Positions 8,956-15,972 of a stretch of 17,429 nt of DNA are shown piece by piece. The notes below the pieces were generated by a model that did no database searches, was not told where the DNA came from, and saw only the letters and a list, made by a program, of their open reading frames with translations. A program made the translations under genes and the position numbers. Numbering within the stretch: the stretch's first letter is position 1; each line of letters starts with the position of its first letter. The DNA lies in NCBI GenBank assembly GCA_900551465.1, contig URWL01000002.1:1-17429 (forward strand). The letters are read 5' to 3'. This DNA comes from an uncultured Blautia sp. (lineage in GTDB: Bacteria; Bacillota; Clostridia; Lachnospirales; Lachnospiraceae).

Positions 8956-8984
8956 GGGAGGCATCAGAGCCTCCCTTTTATCTT
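8956..8984 (+). terminator. Intrinsic terminator ending the glf-recO-cupin operon
   Basis: The perfect 7-bp GC-rich stem GGGAGGC (8956-8962) / GCCTCCC (8969-8975) has loop ATCAGA and is followed by TTTTATCTT. It is correctly placed 16 nt after the stop of the last operon gene. Confidence 0.88.
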
Positions 8985-8986
8985 CC

Positions 8987-9130
8987 TGTTACTGCTCACT
9001 ACGCTCACAGCAACGAGCCAAAATTCATTCCAGATTGCCTGCGGCAACAGAATTTTGGCCTGTATGTCTCGGGATTTTGGCATATATATGCCAAATCACC
9101 TCGCGGGATAGTGCCGTATGAACAGTAACA
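8987..9130. repeat. 144-nt multi-palindrome intergenic element, MITE/REP-like
   Basis: The element is bounded by TGTTACTG (8987-8994) and its perfect inverted copy CAGTAACA (9123-9130); the match extends four more bases inward with one G-U mismatch. It holds a 10-bp perfect stem GCCAAAATTC (9017-9026) / GAATTTTGGC (9050-9059), inside which TTGCC/GGCAA (9035-9039/9043-9047) forms another hairpin. It also holds a 20-nt perfect palindrome TTTGGCATATATATGCCAAA (9076-9095). TCTTC occurs just outside both ends (8981-8985 and 9131-9135), a possible target duplication. No protein is encoded. It fills the gap between the operon terminator and the glyS promoter. I think it belongs to a dispersed Lachnospiraceae intergenic repeat, but this is the only copy in the window. 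Confidence 0.75.
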
Positions 9131-9147
9131 TCTTCTTTTCTTTGTTC

Positions 9148-9176
9148 TTGAAAAAGGGGACAGATGCTAGTATAAT
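9148..9176 (+). promoter_or_regulatory. glyS promoter
   Basis: TTGAAA (9148-9153), a 17-bp spacer, then perfect TATAAT (9171-9176). Transcription would begin at about 9183, leaving a leader of only about 26 nt before the glyS ATG. There is therefore no room for a T-box, and none of its conserved sequence is seen. Confidence 0.85.
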
Positions 9177-9208
9177 AAGGGCATTGAAAAAATTTTAGGA
9201 GAGATAAC

Positions 9209-10603
9209 ATGGAAAAAACAATGGAAAAAATCGTGGCTCTGGCAAAAGCAAGAGGCTTTGTGTATCCGGGCTCTGAAATCTACGGCGGTCTTGCAAACAC
9301 CTGGGATTACGGAAATCTTGGTGTAGAGCTGAAAAATAACGTAAAACGTGCATGGTGGCAGAAATTTATTCAGGAATCTCCGTATAATGTAGGTGTGGAC
9401 TGTGCGATTCTTATGAATCCTCAGACATGGGTAGCATCCGGACATCTGGGTGGATTTTCTGATCCTCTGATGGACTGTAAAGAATGTCATGAGCGTTTCC
9501 GTGCAGATAAACTGATCGAAGATTATTGTGCAGAGCATGACATTGCCATTGAAGGCAGTGTGGATTCCTGGTCTCAGGAACAGATGATGGACTTTATCAA
9601 AGAGCATCAGGTTCCATGTCCAAGCTGCGGCAAACATAACTTTACTGACATCCGTCAGTTCAATCTGATGTTCAAAACATTCCAGGGTGTAACTGAGGAT
9701 GCCAAAAATACGGTATATTTAAGACCTGAGACAGCCCAGGGTATTTTTGTAAACTTTAAAAATGTACAGAGAACTTCCCGCAAAAAGATTCCTTTTGGAA
9801 TCGGACAGATCGGTAAATCCTTCCGTAACGAGATCACACCGGGCAACTTTACTTTCCGTACCCGTGAGTTTGAACAGATGGAACTGGAATTCTTCTGTGA
9901 GCCGGATACAGACCTTGAATGGTTTGCATACTGGAAACAGTTCTGCCTTGACTGGCTTAGCTCTCTGGGACTGAAGGAAGATGAGGTGCGCTATCGTGAC
10001 CATGATCAGGAGGAACTGAGCTTCTACAGCAAAGCTACTACAGACGTGGAATTCCTGTTCCCGTTTGGATGGGGCGAGCTGTGGGGAATCGCAGACAGAA
10101 CCGATTATGACCTGACACAGCATCAGAACGTATCCGGACAGGATCTGACATATTTCGACGATGAGAAGAAAGAAAAATATATTCCATATGTAATTGAGCC
10201 GTCTCTGGGCGCTGACCGTATGGTTCTTGCTTTCCTTTGCAGCGCATATGATGAAGAAGTCCTGGATGCAGAAAAGAACGATGTACGTACCGTACTTCAT
10301 TTCCATCCGGTACTTGCACCTGTAAAGATCGGTGTCCTTCCGCTTTCCAAAAAGCTGAATGAAGGTGCTGAGAAAGTATTCCAGCAGCTTTCCAAGAAAT
10401 ACAACTGTGAGTATGACGATCGTGGAAATATCGGCAAGCGCTACAGAAGACAGGACGAGATCGGAACTCCGTTCTGCGTAACCTACGATTTCGATTCTGA
10501 AACGGATGGAGCAGTTACTGTCCGTGATCGTGATACCATGGAGCAGGTACGCGTGAAGATTGATGAGCTTGACGCTTACTTTGCAGATAAATTTACATTT
10601 TAA
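9209..10603 (+). CDS. glyS: Glycyl-tRNA synthetase, dimeric (alpha-2) class II type
   Basis: The product is 464 aa, the eukaryote/archaeal-like single-chain GlyRS (also called glyQS), not the alpha2-beta2 enzyme. It charges tRNA-Gly. Seen in the sequence: [14 protein letters not shown] at residues 14-27, two CxxC pairs (Cys90/93 and Cys137/140) flanking the insertion, [10 protein letters not shown] at 171-180, class II motif 2 [19 protein letters not shown] at about 205-223, and motif 3 with GADR at about 336-339. The anticodon-binding domain covers about residues 370-464. AGGAGAG at 9197-9203 precedes the ATG. It is a single-gene transcription unit with its own promoter and terminator. In many Clostridia glyS follows recO directly; here a cupin gene and a palindromic element lie between them. 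Confidence 0.97.
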   Translation: MEKTMEKIVALAKARGFVYPGSEIYGGLANTWDYGNLGVELKNNVKRAWWQKFIQESPYNVGVDCAILMNPQTWVASGHLGGFSDPLMDCKECHERFRADKLIEDYCAEHDIAIEGSVDSWSQEQMMDFIKEHQVPCPSCGKHNFTDIRQFNLMFKTFQGVTEDAKNTVYLRPETAQGIFVNFKNVQRTSRKKIPFGIGQIGKSFRNEITPGNFTFRTREFEQMELEFFCEPDTDLEWFAYWKQFCLDWLSSLGLKEDEVRYRDHDQEELSFYSKATTDVEFLFPFGWGELWGIADRTDYDLTQHQNVSGQDLTYFDDEKKEKYIPYVIEPSLGADRMVLAFLCSAYDEEVLDAEKNDVRTVLHFHPVLAPVKIGVLPLSKKLNEGAEKVFQQLSKKYNCEYDDRGNIGKRYRRQDEIGTPFCVTYDFDSETDGAVTVRDRDTMEQVRVKIDELDAYFADKFTF

Positions 10604-10656
10604 ATTAAATAGAATGTTTTACAGATCCTGAGAAGGATTATGGTGAAATACCAGAC

Positions 10657-10694
10657 CCGGCATGTTCTTTTGTAAGAATGTGCCGGTTTTTTTT
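10657..10694 (+). terminator. Intrinsic terminator of glyS
   Basis: A stem of about 13 bp starts CCGGCA (10657-10662) and closes TGCCGG (10681-10686). Its inner arms TTCTT/AAGAA flank a 4-nt loop, with two G-U pairs in the helix. It is followed by eight T (10687-10694). Confidence 0.95.
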
Positions 10695-10807
10695 GCTTTA
10701 TTGGAAAAATGCACTTGATTTTTGACATAACCAGAGAAAAATATATGCAATTTATCGTTTGATTGAAGAAAAACACTAAAAATATATGCAAAATATATAA
10801 TATAAAC

Positions 10808-10836
10808 TTGACGAAATAAAAATAAATTGGTAAAAT
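10808..10836 (+). promoter_or_regulatory. pfp promoter
   Basis: TTGACG (10808-10813), a 17-bp spacer, then TAAAAT (10831-10836), in a very AT-rich stretch. GAGGAGG at 10858-10864 is the ribosome-binding site for the ATG at 10874. A further TTGACA at 10722-10727 has no good -10 at 17 bp and is less convincing. The 14-nt sequence AAAAATATATGCAA occurs twice just upstream (10737-10750 and 10778-10791). Confidence 0.7.
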
Positions 10837-10873
10837 TAACAAATACAGATTGCTATAGAGGAGGTCACAGGTT

Positions 10874-12124
10874 ATGGCAAAAAAGAGAAATATCATTGTA
10901 GGACAGTCAGGAGGTCCCACATCTGTTATTAATTCCAGTCTGGCAGGCGTTTATAAAAATGCCATTGAACGAGGCTTTGATAAGGTATATGGAATGCTCC
11001 ATGGAGTACAGGGGCTTCTGGATGAGCAGTATGTGGATCTGTCAACACAGATTCATTCAGAACTGGATATTGAGCTTTTAAAAAGAACACCGTCAGCTTT
11101 TCTTGGCTCCTGCCGTTATAAACTGCCGGAGATCCATGAAGATAAGACAATTTATGAGAAGCTTTTCGGGATCATGAATAAACTGAGTATTGACACCTTT
11201 ATTTATATCGGCGGAAATGATTCTATGGACACTATTAAGAAGCTTTCTGATTATGCGATCCTTACCGGACAGAAACAGAAATTTATCGGTGTTCCAAAGA
11301 CCATAGACAATGATCTTGCTCTTACTGACCATACACCGGGATTTGGAAGCGCAGCAAAATACATAGGCGCATCTACAAAAGAAGTGATCCGTGATGCAGA
11401 AGGCCTGACCTATAAGAAAAAAATGATCACCATCATGGAGATTATGGGACGTAATGCCGGATGGCTTACCGGAGCGGCTGCACTTGCCAAGACAGAGGAC
11501 TGTGAAGGACCGGATCTGATCTATCTTCCGGAAATTCCGTTTGATGTTGACAGATTCCTGGTAAAAGTCAAGGATCTTCTTACCAAAAAAGATTCCGTTG
11601 TGATCGCTGTATCTGAGGGGATTAAGCTGGCAGACGGACGCTATGTATGCGAGCTTGGAAGTTCCAGCGATTATGTAGACAACTTCGGACATAAACAGCT
11701 GCAGGGAACAGCAGCGTATCTGGCTAATTTCCTGGCAGGGGAATGCGGCTGTAAGACAAGAGCAGTAGAATTTTCTACTCTTCAGAGAAGTGCTTCTCAT
11801 ATGGCATCCCGAACAGATATTGATGAGGCATTTATGGTTGGCGGAGCTGCTGTCAAGGCTGCTGATGAGGGCGATACCGGAAAGATGATCGTAATCGACC
11901 GCGTTTCCGATGATCCTTATATGGCAAAAACAGGAATTTATGATGTACATCGTATTGCAAACGAAGAAAAGCTGGTTCCAAGAAACTGGATGACAAGAGA
12001 CGGTTCTTATGTGACAGAAGATTTTATTGATTATATCAAACCATTGATACAGGGAGATTATCAGCCGATCATGGTAAACGGTCTTCCAAGACATCTTGTA
12101 CTGAATAAGAAAAAGAAACGCTGA
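10874..12124 (+). CDS. pfp: Diphosphate--fructose-6-phosphate 1-phosphotransferase (PPi-type phosphofructokinase)
   Basis: The product is 416 aa. It phosphorylates fructose-6-phosphate to fructose-1,6-bisphosphate; the PPi-dependent reaction is reversible. Substrate choice can be read from two positions: GGNDSM at residues 113-118 has Asp116 where ATP enzymes have Gly (GGDGS), and PKTIDND at 141-147 has Lys142 where ATP enzymes have Gly (PGTIDND). Both are marks of PPi use. Asp145 in TIDND is the expected catalytic base. Other conserved parts are the N-terminal GQSGGPTSVIN and IMEIMGRNAGWL. The protein is longer than the roughly 320-aa ATP-type PfkA. It is a lone gene with its own promoter and terminator, directly upstream of ppdK, which fits a PPi-based glycolytic unit. 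Confidence 0.92.
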   Translation: MAKKRNIIVGQSGGPTSVINSSLAGVYKNAIERGFDKVYGMLHGVQGLLDEQYVDLSTQIHSELDIELLKRTPSAFLGSCRYKLPEIHEDKTIYEKLFGIMNKLSIDTFIYIGGNDSMDTIKKLSDYAILTGQKQKFIGVPKTIDNDLALTDHTPGFGSAAKYIGASTKEVIRDAEGLTYKKKMITIMEIMGRNAGWLTGAAALAKTEDCEGPDLIYLPEIPFDVDRFLVKVKDLLTKKDSVVIAVSEGIKLADGRYVCELGSSSDYVDNFGHKQLQGTAAYLANFLAGECGCKTRAVEFSTLQRSASHMASRTDIDEAFMVGGAAVKAADEGDTGKMIVIDRVSDDPYMAKTGIYDVHRIANEEKLVPRNWMTRDGSYVTEDFIDYIKPLIQGDYQPIMVNGLPRHLVLNKKKKR

Positions 12125-12133
12125 TTTTTTAGC

Positions 12134-12171
12134 AAAAAGGGGGAAAGTTTACAGATTTTCCCCCTTTTTTT
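12134..12171 (+). terminator. Terminator after pfp
   Basis: AAAAAGGGGGAAA (12134-12146) pairs with TTTCCCCCTTTTT (12157-12169), followed by further T to 12171. The stem is symmetric, with A-run and T-run, so it could work on both strands; only + strand genes are present here. Confidence 0.92.
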
Positions 12172-12181
12172 GAGTTAGACC

Positions 12182-12210
12182 TTGACTATTTGACTGGAAA
12201 TCTATACAAT
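12182..12210 (+). promoter_or_regulatory. ppdK promoter
   Basis: TTGACT (12182-12187), a 17-bp spacer, then TACAAT (12205-12210). A second TTGACT at 12190-12195 is too close to that -10. The expected leader of about 60 nt contains a small GTTC-AAA-GAAC hairpin (12241-12251) and GGAGG at 12261-12265, 10 nt before the start codon. Confidence 0.7.
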
Positions 12211-12275
12211 AACTATGTGCGTATAAAAACATATTTTTATGTTCAAAGAACAAAAATTTAGGAGGAAAATGTAAA

Positions 12276-14906
12276 ATGGCAAAATGGGTTTACATGTTTA
12301 CAGAAGGTAACGCTACTATGAGAAACCTTCTGGGTGGTAAAGGTGCCAACCTTGCTGAAATGACAAGCCTGGGTCTTCCTGTACCGCAGGGCTTCACTAT
12401 CACAACAGAAGCCTGCACACAGTACTATGAAGACGGAAGACAGATCAACGATGAGATCATGGCTCAGATCATGGAAGCGATCACCAAAATGGAAGGAGTT
12501 ACCGGAAAGAAATTCGGTGACAAAGAAAATCCTCTGCTTGTTTCCGTTCGTTCTGGTGCAAGAGCATCCATGCCTGGTATGATGGATACAATCCTCAACC
12601 TTGGTCTTAATGAAGAAGTTGTTCACACATTAGCTGAGAAATCCAACAACCCACGTTGGGCTTGGGACTGCTACAGAAGATTCATCCAGATGTACTCTGA
12701 CGTAGTTATGGAAGTCGGCAAGAAATATTTCGAAGAACTGATCGACAAGATGAAAGAAGAGAAAGGTGTAACTCAGGACGTTGAGCTTACAGCTGAGGAT
12801 CTTGAGACTCTTGCTAACCAGTTCAAAGCTGAATATAAAGAAAAAATCGGCTCTGATTTCCCATCTGATCCGAAGGAGCAGTTAATGGGCGCTATCAAAG
12901 CTGTATTCCGTTCCTGGGACAACCCGAGAGCAAACGTTTATCGTCGTGACAACGATATCCCATATTCCTGGGGTACTGCTGTAAACGTACAGATGATGGC
13001 ATTCGGTAACATGGGTGATGACTGTGGTACAGGTGTTGCTTTCACACGTGACCCTGCTACAGGTGAGAACGGTCTGTTCGGTGAGTTCCTTACAAACGCT
13101 CAGGGTGAGGACGTTGTTGCCGGTGTTCGTACACCTATGCACATCTCTGAGATGGAAGAGAAATTCCCGGAAGCATTCGTAGAGTTCAAGAATGTATGCA
13201 ACACTCTTGAGAAACACTACAGAGACATGCAGGATATGGAGTTTACTGTAGAGCATGGTAAACTGTATATGCTTCAGACACGTAACGGTAAGAGAACTGC
13301 TCAGGCTGCTCTGAAGATCGCTTGTGACCTTGTTGACGAGGGAATGAGAACAGAAGAAGAAGCTGTAGCAATGATCGATCCTCGTAACCTTGATACACTG
13401 CTTCATCCGCAGTTCGATGCAAAAGCTCTGAAAGAGGCTACTCCAATGGCAAAAGCACTTGGTGCTTCTCCGGGAGCTGCTTGCGGTAAGATCGTCTTCA
13501 CAGCAGATGACGCTGTAGAGTGGGCTGCAAGAGGTGAGAAAGTTGTTCTTGTTCGTCTTGAAACATCCCCAGAAGACATCACAGGTATGAAGTCTGCTCA
13601 GGGTATCCTGACAGTTCGTGGTGGTATGACATCTCACGCAGCAGTAGTTGCTCGTGGTATGGGTACCTGCTGTGTATCCGGATGCGGCGAGATCGCTATG
13701 GATGAGGAAAATAAGAAATTTACACTTGCTGGCAAAGAGTTCCATGAGGGAGACAGCATTTCTCTTGACGGATCTACCGGTAACATCTATGACGGAATCA
13801 TTCCGACTGTAGACGCTACAATCGCTGGTGAGTTCGGAAGAATCATGGGATGGGCTGACAAATACAGAACACTCAAGGTTCGTACAAACGCTGATACTCC
13901 GGCTGACGCTAAAAAAGCTCGTGAGCTTGGTGCAGAAGGTATCGGTCTTTGCCGTACAGAGCATATGTTCTTCGAAGGCGACAGAATCGATGCATTCCGT
14001 GAGATGATCTGCTCTGAGACAGTAGAAGAGAGAGAAGCAGCTCTTGAGAAGATTCTTCCGGAGCAGCAGGGAGACTTCGAGAAGCTGTATGAAGCTCTGG
14101 AAGGAAACCCGGTTACTATCCGTTTCCTGGATCCGCCTCTTCATGAGTTCGTTCCGACTACAGAAGAAGATATCAAGAAACTTGCAGATGCTCAGGGCAA
14201 AACTGTTGAGCAGATCAAGACTATCATTGATTCTCTCCATGAGTTCAACCCGATGATGGGTCACCGTGGATGCCGTCTTGCAGTTACCTATCCGGAAATT
14301 GCAAAAATGCAGACAAAAGCAGTTATCCGTGCAGCTATCAATGTAAAGAAAGCACACGCTGACTGGAACGTATGCCCAGAGATCATGATTCCGCTTGTTG
14401 GAGATATCAAAGAGCTTAAATACGTTAAGAAATTTGTTGTTGAGACAGCTGATGCTGAGATCGCAGCAGCAGGCGTTGATCTGAAATATGAAGTTGGTAC
14501 CATGATCGAGATCCCGAGAGCAGCTCTTACTGCAGACGAGATCGCAAAAGAGGCAGACTTCTTCTGCTTCGGTACAAACGACCTTACTCAGATGACTTAC
14601 GGCTTCTCCCGTGACGATGCTGGTAAATTCCTTGACGCTTACTATGACGCTAAGATCTTCGAGAACGATCCATTTGCAAAACTGGATCAGATCGGTGTTG
14701 GCAAGCTTATGGAAATGTCCATCAAACTTGGAAAACCGGTTAACCCGAACCTTCATGTAGGTATCTGTGGTGAGCACGGCGGAGATCCTTCTTCCGTAGA
14801 GTTCTGCCATAAGATTGGCCTTAACTATGTATCCTGCTCACCGTTCCGTGTACCGATCGCTCGTCTGGCAGCAGCTCAGGCAGCTATCGCTGAGAAGAAC
14901 GCGTAA
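12276..14906 (+). CDS. ppdK: Pyruvate, phosphate dikinase
   Basis: The product is 876 aa, matching the well-studied clostridial enzyme (about 874 aa). It interconverts pyruvate + ATP + Pi with PEP + AMP + PPi. Seen in the sequence: the N-terminal ATP-grasp opening GGKGANLAEMTSLGLPVPQG at about 20-40, and the phosphohistidine loop GGMTSHAAVVARGMG with His454. The PEP/pyruvate barrel has GLCRTEHMFF, GTNDLTQMTYGFSRDD, and Cys831 in HVGICGEHGGDPSS, equivalent to the catalytic general acid Cys831. Codon use shifts strongly here to GGT, CGT, GCT, CTT and similar codons compared with flanking genes, suggesting very high expression. Its own promoter lies at 12182-12210. No PPDK regulatory protein gene (ppdR) lies in the window. 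The gene upstream is pfp, which can consume PPi made by PPDK in the gluconeogenic direction or supply PPi in the reverse sense. Confidence 0.98.
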   Translation: MAKWVYMFTEGNATMRNLLGGKGANLAEMTSLGLPVPQGFTITTEACTQYYEDGRQINDEIMAQIMEAITKMEGVTGKKFGDKENPLLVSVRSGARASMPGMMDTILNLGLNEEVVHTLAEKSNNPRWAWDCYRRFIQMYSDVVMEVGKKYFEELIDKMKEEKGVTQDVELTAEDLETLANQFKAEYKEKIGSDFPSDPKEQLMGAIKAVFRSWDNPRANVYRRDNDIPYSWGTAVNVQMMAFGNMGDDCGTGVAFTRDPATGENGLFGEFLTNAQGEDVVAGVRTPMHISEMEEKFPEAFVEFKNVCNTLEKHYRDMQDMEFTVEHGKLYMLQTRNGKRTAQAALKIACDLVDEGMRTEEEAVAMIDPRNLDTLLHPQFDAKALKEATPMAKALGASPGAACGKIVFTADDAVEWAARGEKVVLVRLETSPEDITGMKSAQGILTVRGGMTSHAAVVARGMGTCCVSGCGEIAMDEENKKFTLAGKEFHEGDSISLDGSTGNIYDGIIPTVDATIAGEFGRIMGWADKYRTLKVRTNADTPADAKKARELGAEGIGLCRTEHMFFEGDRIDAFREMICSETVEEREAALEKILPEQQGDFEKLYEALEGNPVTIRFLDPPLHEFVPTTEEDIKKLADAQGKTVEQIKTIIDSLHEFNPMMGHRGCRLAVTYPEIAKMQTKAVIRAAINVKKAHADWNVCPEIMIPLVGDIKELKYVKKFVVETADAEIAAAGVDLKYEVGTMIEIPRAALTADEIAKEADFFCFGTNDLTQMTYGFSRDDAGKFLDAYYDAKIFENDPFAKLDQIGVGKLMEMSIKLGKPVNPNLHVGICGEHGGDPSSVEFCHKIGLNYVSCSPFRVPIARLAAAQAAIAEKNA

Positions 14907-14917
14907 GATATAGTTGT

Positions 14918-15049
14918 CACGGGGCAAAGCCATATATCCTGTTTTGGGGCAAAATGCCGTATCCTCGGCAATACCCCAATTCAGTTAAGATAAATCCTTT
15001 CTCCCGTGGTGATGCTGTGAGTTAATCATACGTGATAACTTCACGCATC
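14918..15049 (+). other. Highly structured noncoding 3' flank of ppdK
   Basis: No ORF is supported here. Visible structure: an outer stem CACGGG (14918-14923) / CCCGTG (15003-15008), inside it TTGGGG (14944-14949) / CCCCAA (14974-14979), and inside that TGCCG (14955-14959) / CGGCA (14966-14970). Next comes a long hairpin at 15011-15049: GATGC, GTGA, GTT and ATCA pair with TGAT, AAC, TCAC and GCATC, with single-base bulges and a TACG (UNCG-class) loop. The 5' part also carries two related units starting GGGGCAAA, 25 nt apart (14921 and 14946), both ending in TATCCT. No U-run follows any stem, so this is not a standard terminator. It may be an mRNA 3' structure, a decayed repeat, or the 5' part of the RNA element that begins at 15052. 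Confidence 0.5.
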
Positions 15050-15051
15050 TG

Positions 15052-15163
15052 GTGTCCAAACGAAGTAATAAACCGCTGTCAAATCAGGCAGTATAATATA
15101 AAGACCTTGATCTTGCAGAGATTAATCCTTTTTGAGAAGGAGTCTTTGCAGATCAAGGTCTTT
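15052..15163 (+). ncRNA. Candidate structured RNA, copy 1 of a duplicated unknown family
   Basis: Layout: an unpaired 5' segment beginning GTGTCCAAACGAAG, a small hairpin GCTGTC (15075-15080) / GGCAGT (15087-15092), an AT linker, and a long stem of 13 perfect pairs between 15100-15112 and 15151-15163. TGCA/TGCA and TCCTT/AAGGA (15126-15130/15137-15141) pair further inside. Only TTTC follows the long stem, so termination would be weak or conditional. Positions 15052-15118 align without gaps to 16004-16070, with 12 differences in 67. Every difference inside a helix keeps pairing. No promoter is obvious just upstream. The next gene's ribosome-binding site begins 26 nt after the stem, so this could be a leader/attenuator of that gene. 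Confidence 0.6.
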
Positions 15164-15202
15164 CATATACAAAAAAACTACATTTGTCAGGAGAAATAGA
15201 CT

Positions 15203-15481
15203 ATGATGTATCCATACATGACACTGGCAGATGAAACAGAAATTGTACATTCCCAGATTATTGAGGAAAATGGTGTAAAAAAGGTTATTGTAAATTTTGA
15301 AAGACCTGTCGAAAAAGGATTTAATTCTGCTAGATGCGAACTGCCAGATTATAAATGGACAGTAAACGAAGGGTACTCAGATGAAGAAATAACTTTTTTC
15401 GAGGAATTTCTGCGTAGTAATGCACATTTGCTTTATAAATACGCAGAGGTTGGAGGGATTCAAATTGGCGGCAGTAGGTGA
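15203..15481 (+). CDS. Small hypothetical protein, 92 aa, function unknown
   Basis: AGGAGA at 15189-15194 lies 8 nt before the ATG at 15203 (a second ATG follows at once at 15206). The protein opens MMYPYMTLADETEIVHSQ, has a central VNFERPVEKGFNSARCELP, then an acidic helix-like segment (SDEEITFFEEFLRSNAHLLY), and ends GGIQIGGSR. It has no signal peptide, membrane segment or metal motif, and one cysteine. I recall similar short proteins recurring in Lachnospiraceae but cannot name a family or role. The gene stands alone between two related hairpins (15100-15163 and 15524-15589). Only 39 nt separate the upstream hairpin from the start, with no promoter there, so transcription must come through that hairpin. 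A small mobile-cassette or toxin-antitoxin-type protein is possible, but nothing in the sequence shows it. Confidence 0.75.
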   Translation: MMYPYMTLADETEIVHSQIIEENGVKKVIVNFERPVEKGFNSARCELPDYKWTVNEGYSDEEITFFEEFLRSNAHLLYKYAEVGGIQIGGSR

Positions 15482-15523
15482 CATATCTTTGTAGCCCATA
15501 GATGCTTTGGAATGTAGAAAATA

Positions 15524-15589
15524 AAAAGACCTTGATTTTATAGAGATGATATATTTCGGTATACATCTCTGTGAATCAGGGTCTTTTTT
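15524..15589 (+). terminator. Long hairpin terminator after the 92-aa gene, related to the RNA copies
   Basis: One nearly continuous stem: AAAAGACCTTGATT (15524-15537) pairs with AATCAGGGTCTTTT (15574-15587) with one G-U. AGAGATG then pairs with CATCTCT. The TATAT/GTATA top closes a TTCG tetraloop. The 3' arm runs into six T (15584-15589). The 5' arm at 15525-15549 differs from 15100-15124 in copy 1 at only 4 of 25 positions, so the two are probably related. Confidence 0.88.
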
Positions 15590-15972
15590 GTGATTTATAG
15601 ACAAAATGGTTTTGGTGGCAGCAGGTATCAGTGTAATTTTAGAAGAAATAGCAAAACTTTAGCGAACTAAAGTGAAAATGAAGATTTCTCTTTACAAATT
15701 CCCTTGTTTTCTAGGGGTTTTGTAAGGTAAAAATACCAATGAAATCCACCTTTCATTGGCAATATACTAGGTGTGAATGACCTTCATGTAACTACAAACA
15801 TAACTACAAACGAAGCAGTTATAATAGAAAATAGCACAAATGTGGTAAATAGTAAATAATATTAAATATTGTAACAAGGTCTTTGCTTATTGGTTATAAA
15901 TTGAGACACAAAACCACTTTCGTCGGGTGAAGAGGAGGATATAAACTTTTGTCCTCTAAAGGATGAAGAGGG

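Noticed and set aside
8918..9121. 67-codon + strand frame running into the palindromic element
   Set aside because: It is made of the terminator and repeat sequence, with no ribosome-binding site, and is not protein-like.
9148..9208. T-box leader for glyS
   Set aside because: The promoter leaves only about 26 nt of leader, and none of the T-box conserved sequences are visible.
11093..12094. Open frame of 333 codons on the minus strand inside pfp
   Set aside because: It is antisense to a clear PPi-phosphofructokinase, with no ribosome-binding site or recognisable motif.
12882..14810. Open frame of 642 codons on the minus strand inside ppdK
   Set aside because: It is a shadow of the strongly biased codon use of ppdK. 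The translation is Cys/Ser/His-rich, resembles no protein family, and the + strand PPDK is beyond doubt.
15736..15759. Minus-strand terminator (CCAATGAAA/TTTCATTGG)
   Set aside because: On the minus strand it is followed by TATTTTT, but no minus-strand gene lies upstream for it to serve, so I list it only as an inverted repeat.
15800..15900. Remnant of a tyrosine integrase or attachment site
   Set aside because: The tandem TAACTACAAAC repeat and nearby hairpins raised the idea, but no integrase residues or duplicated attachment core can be shown.
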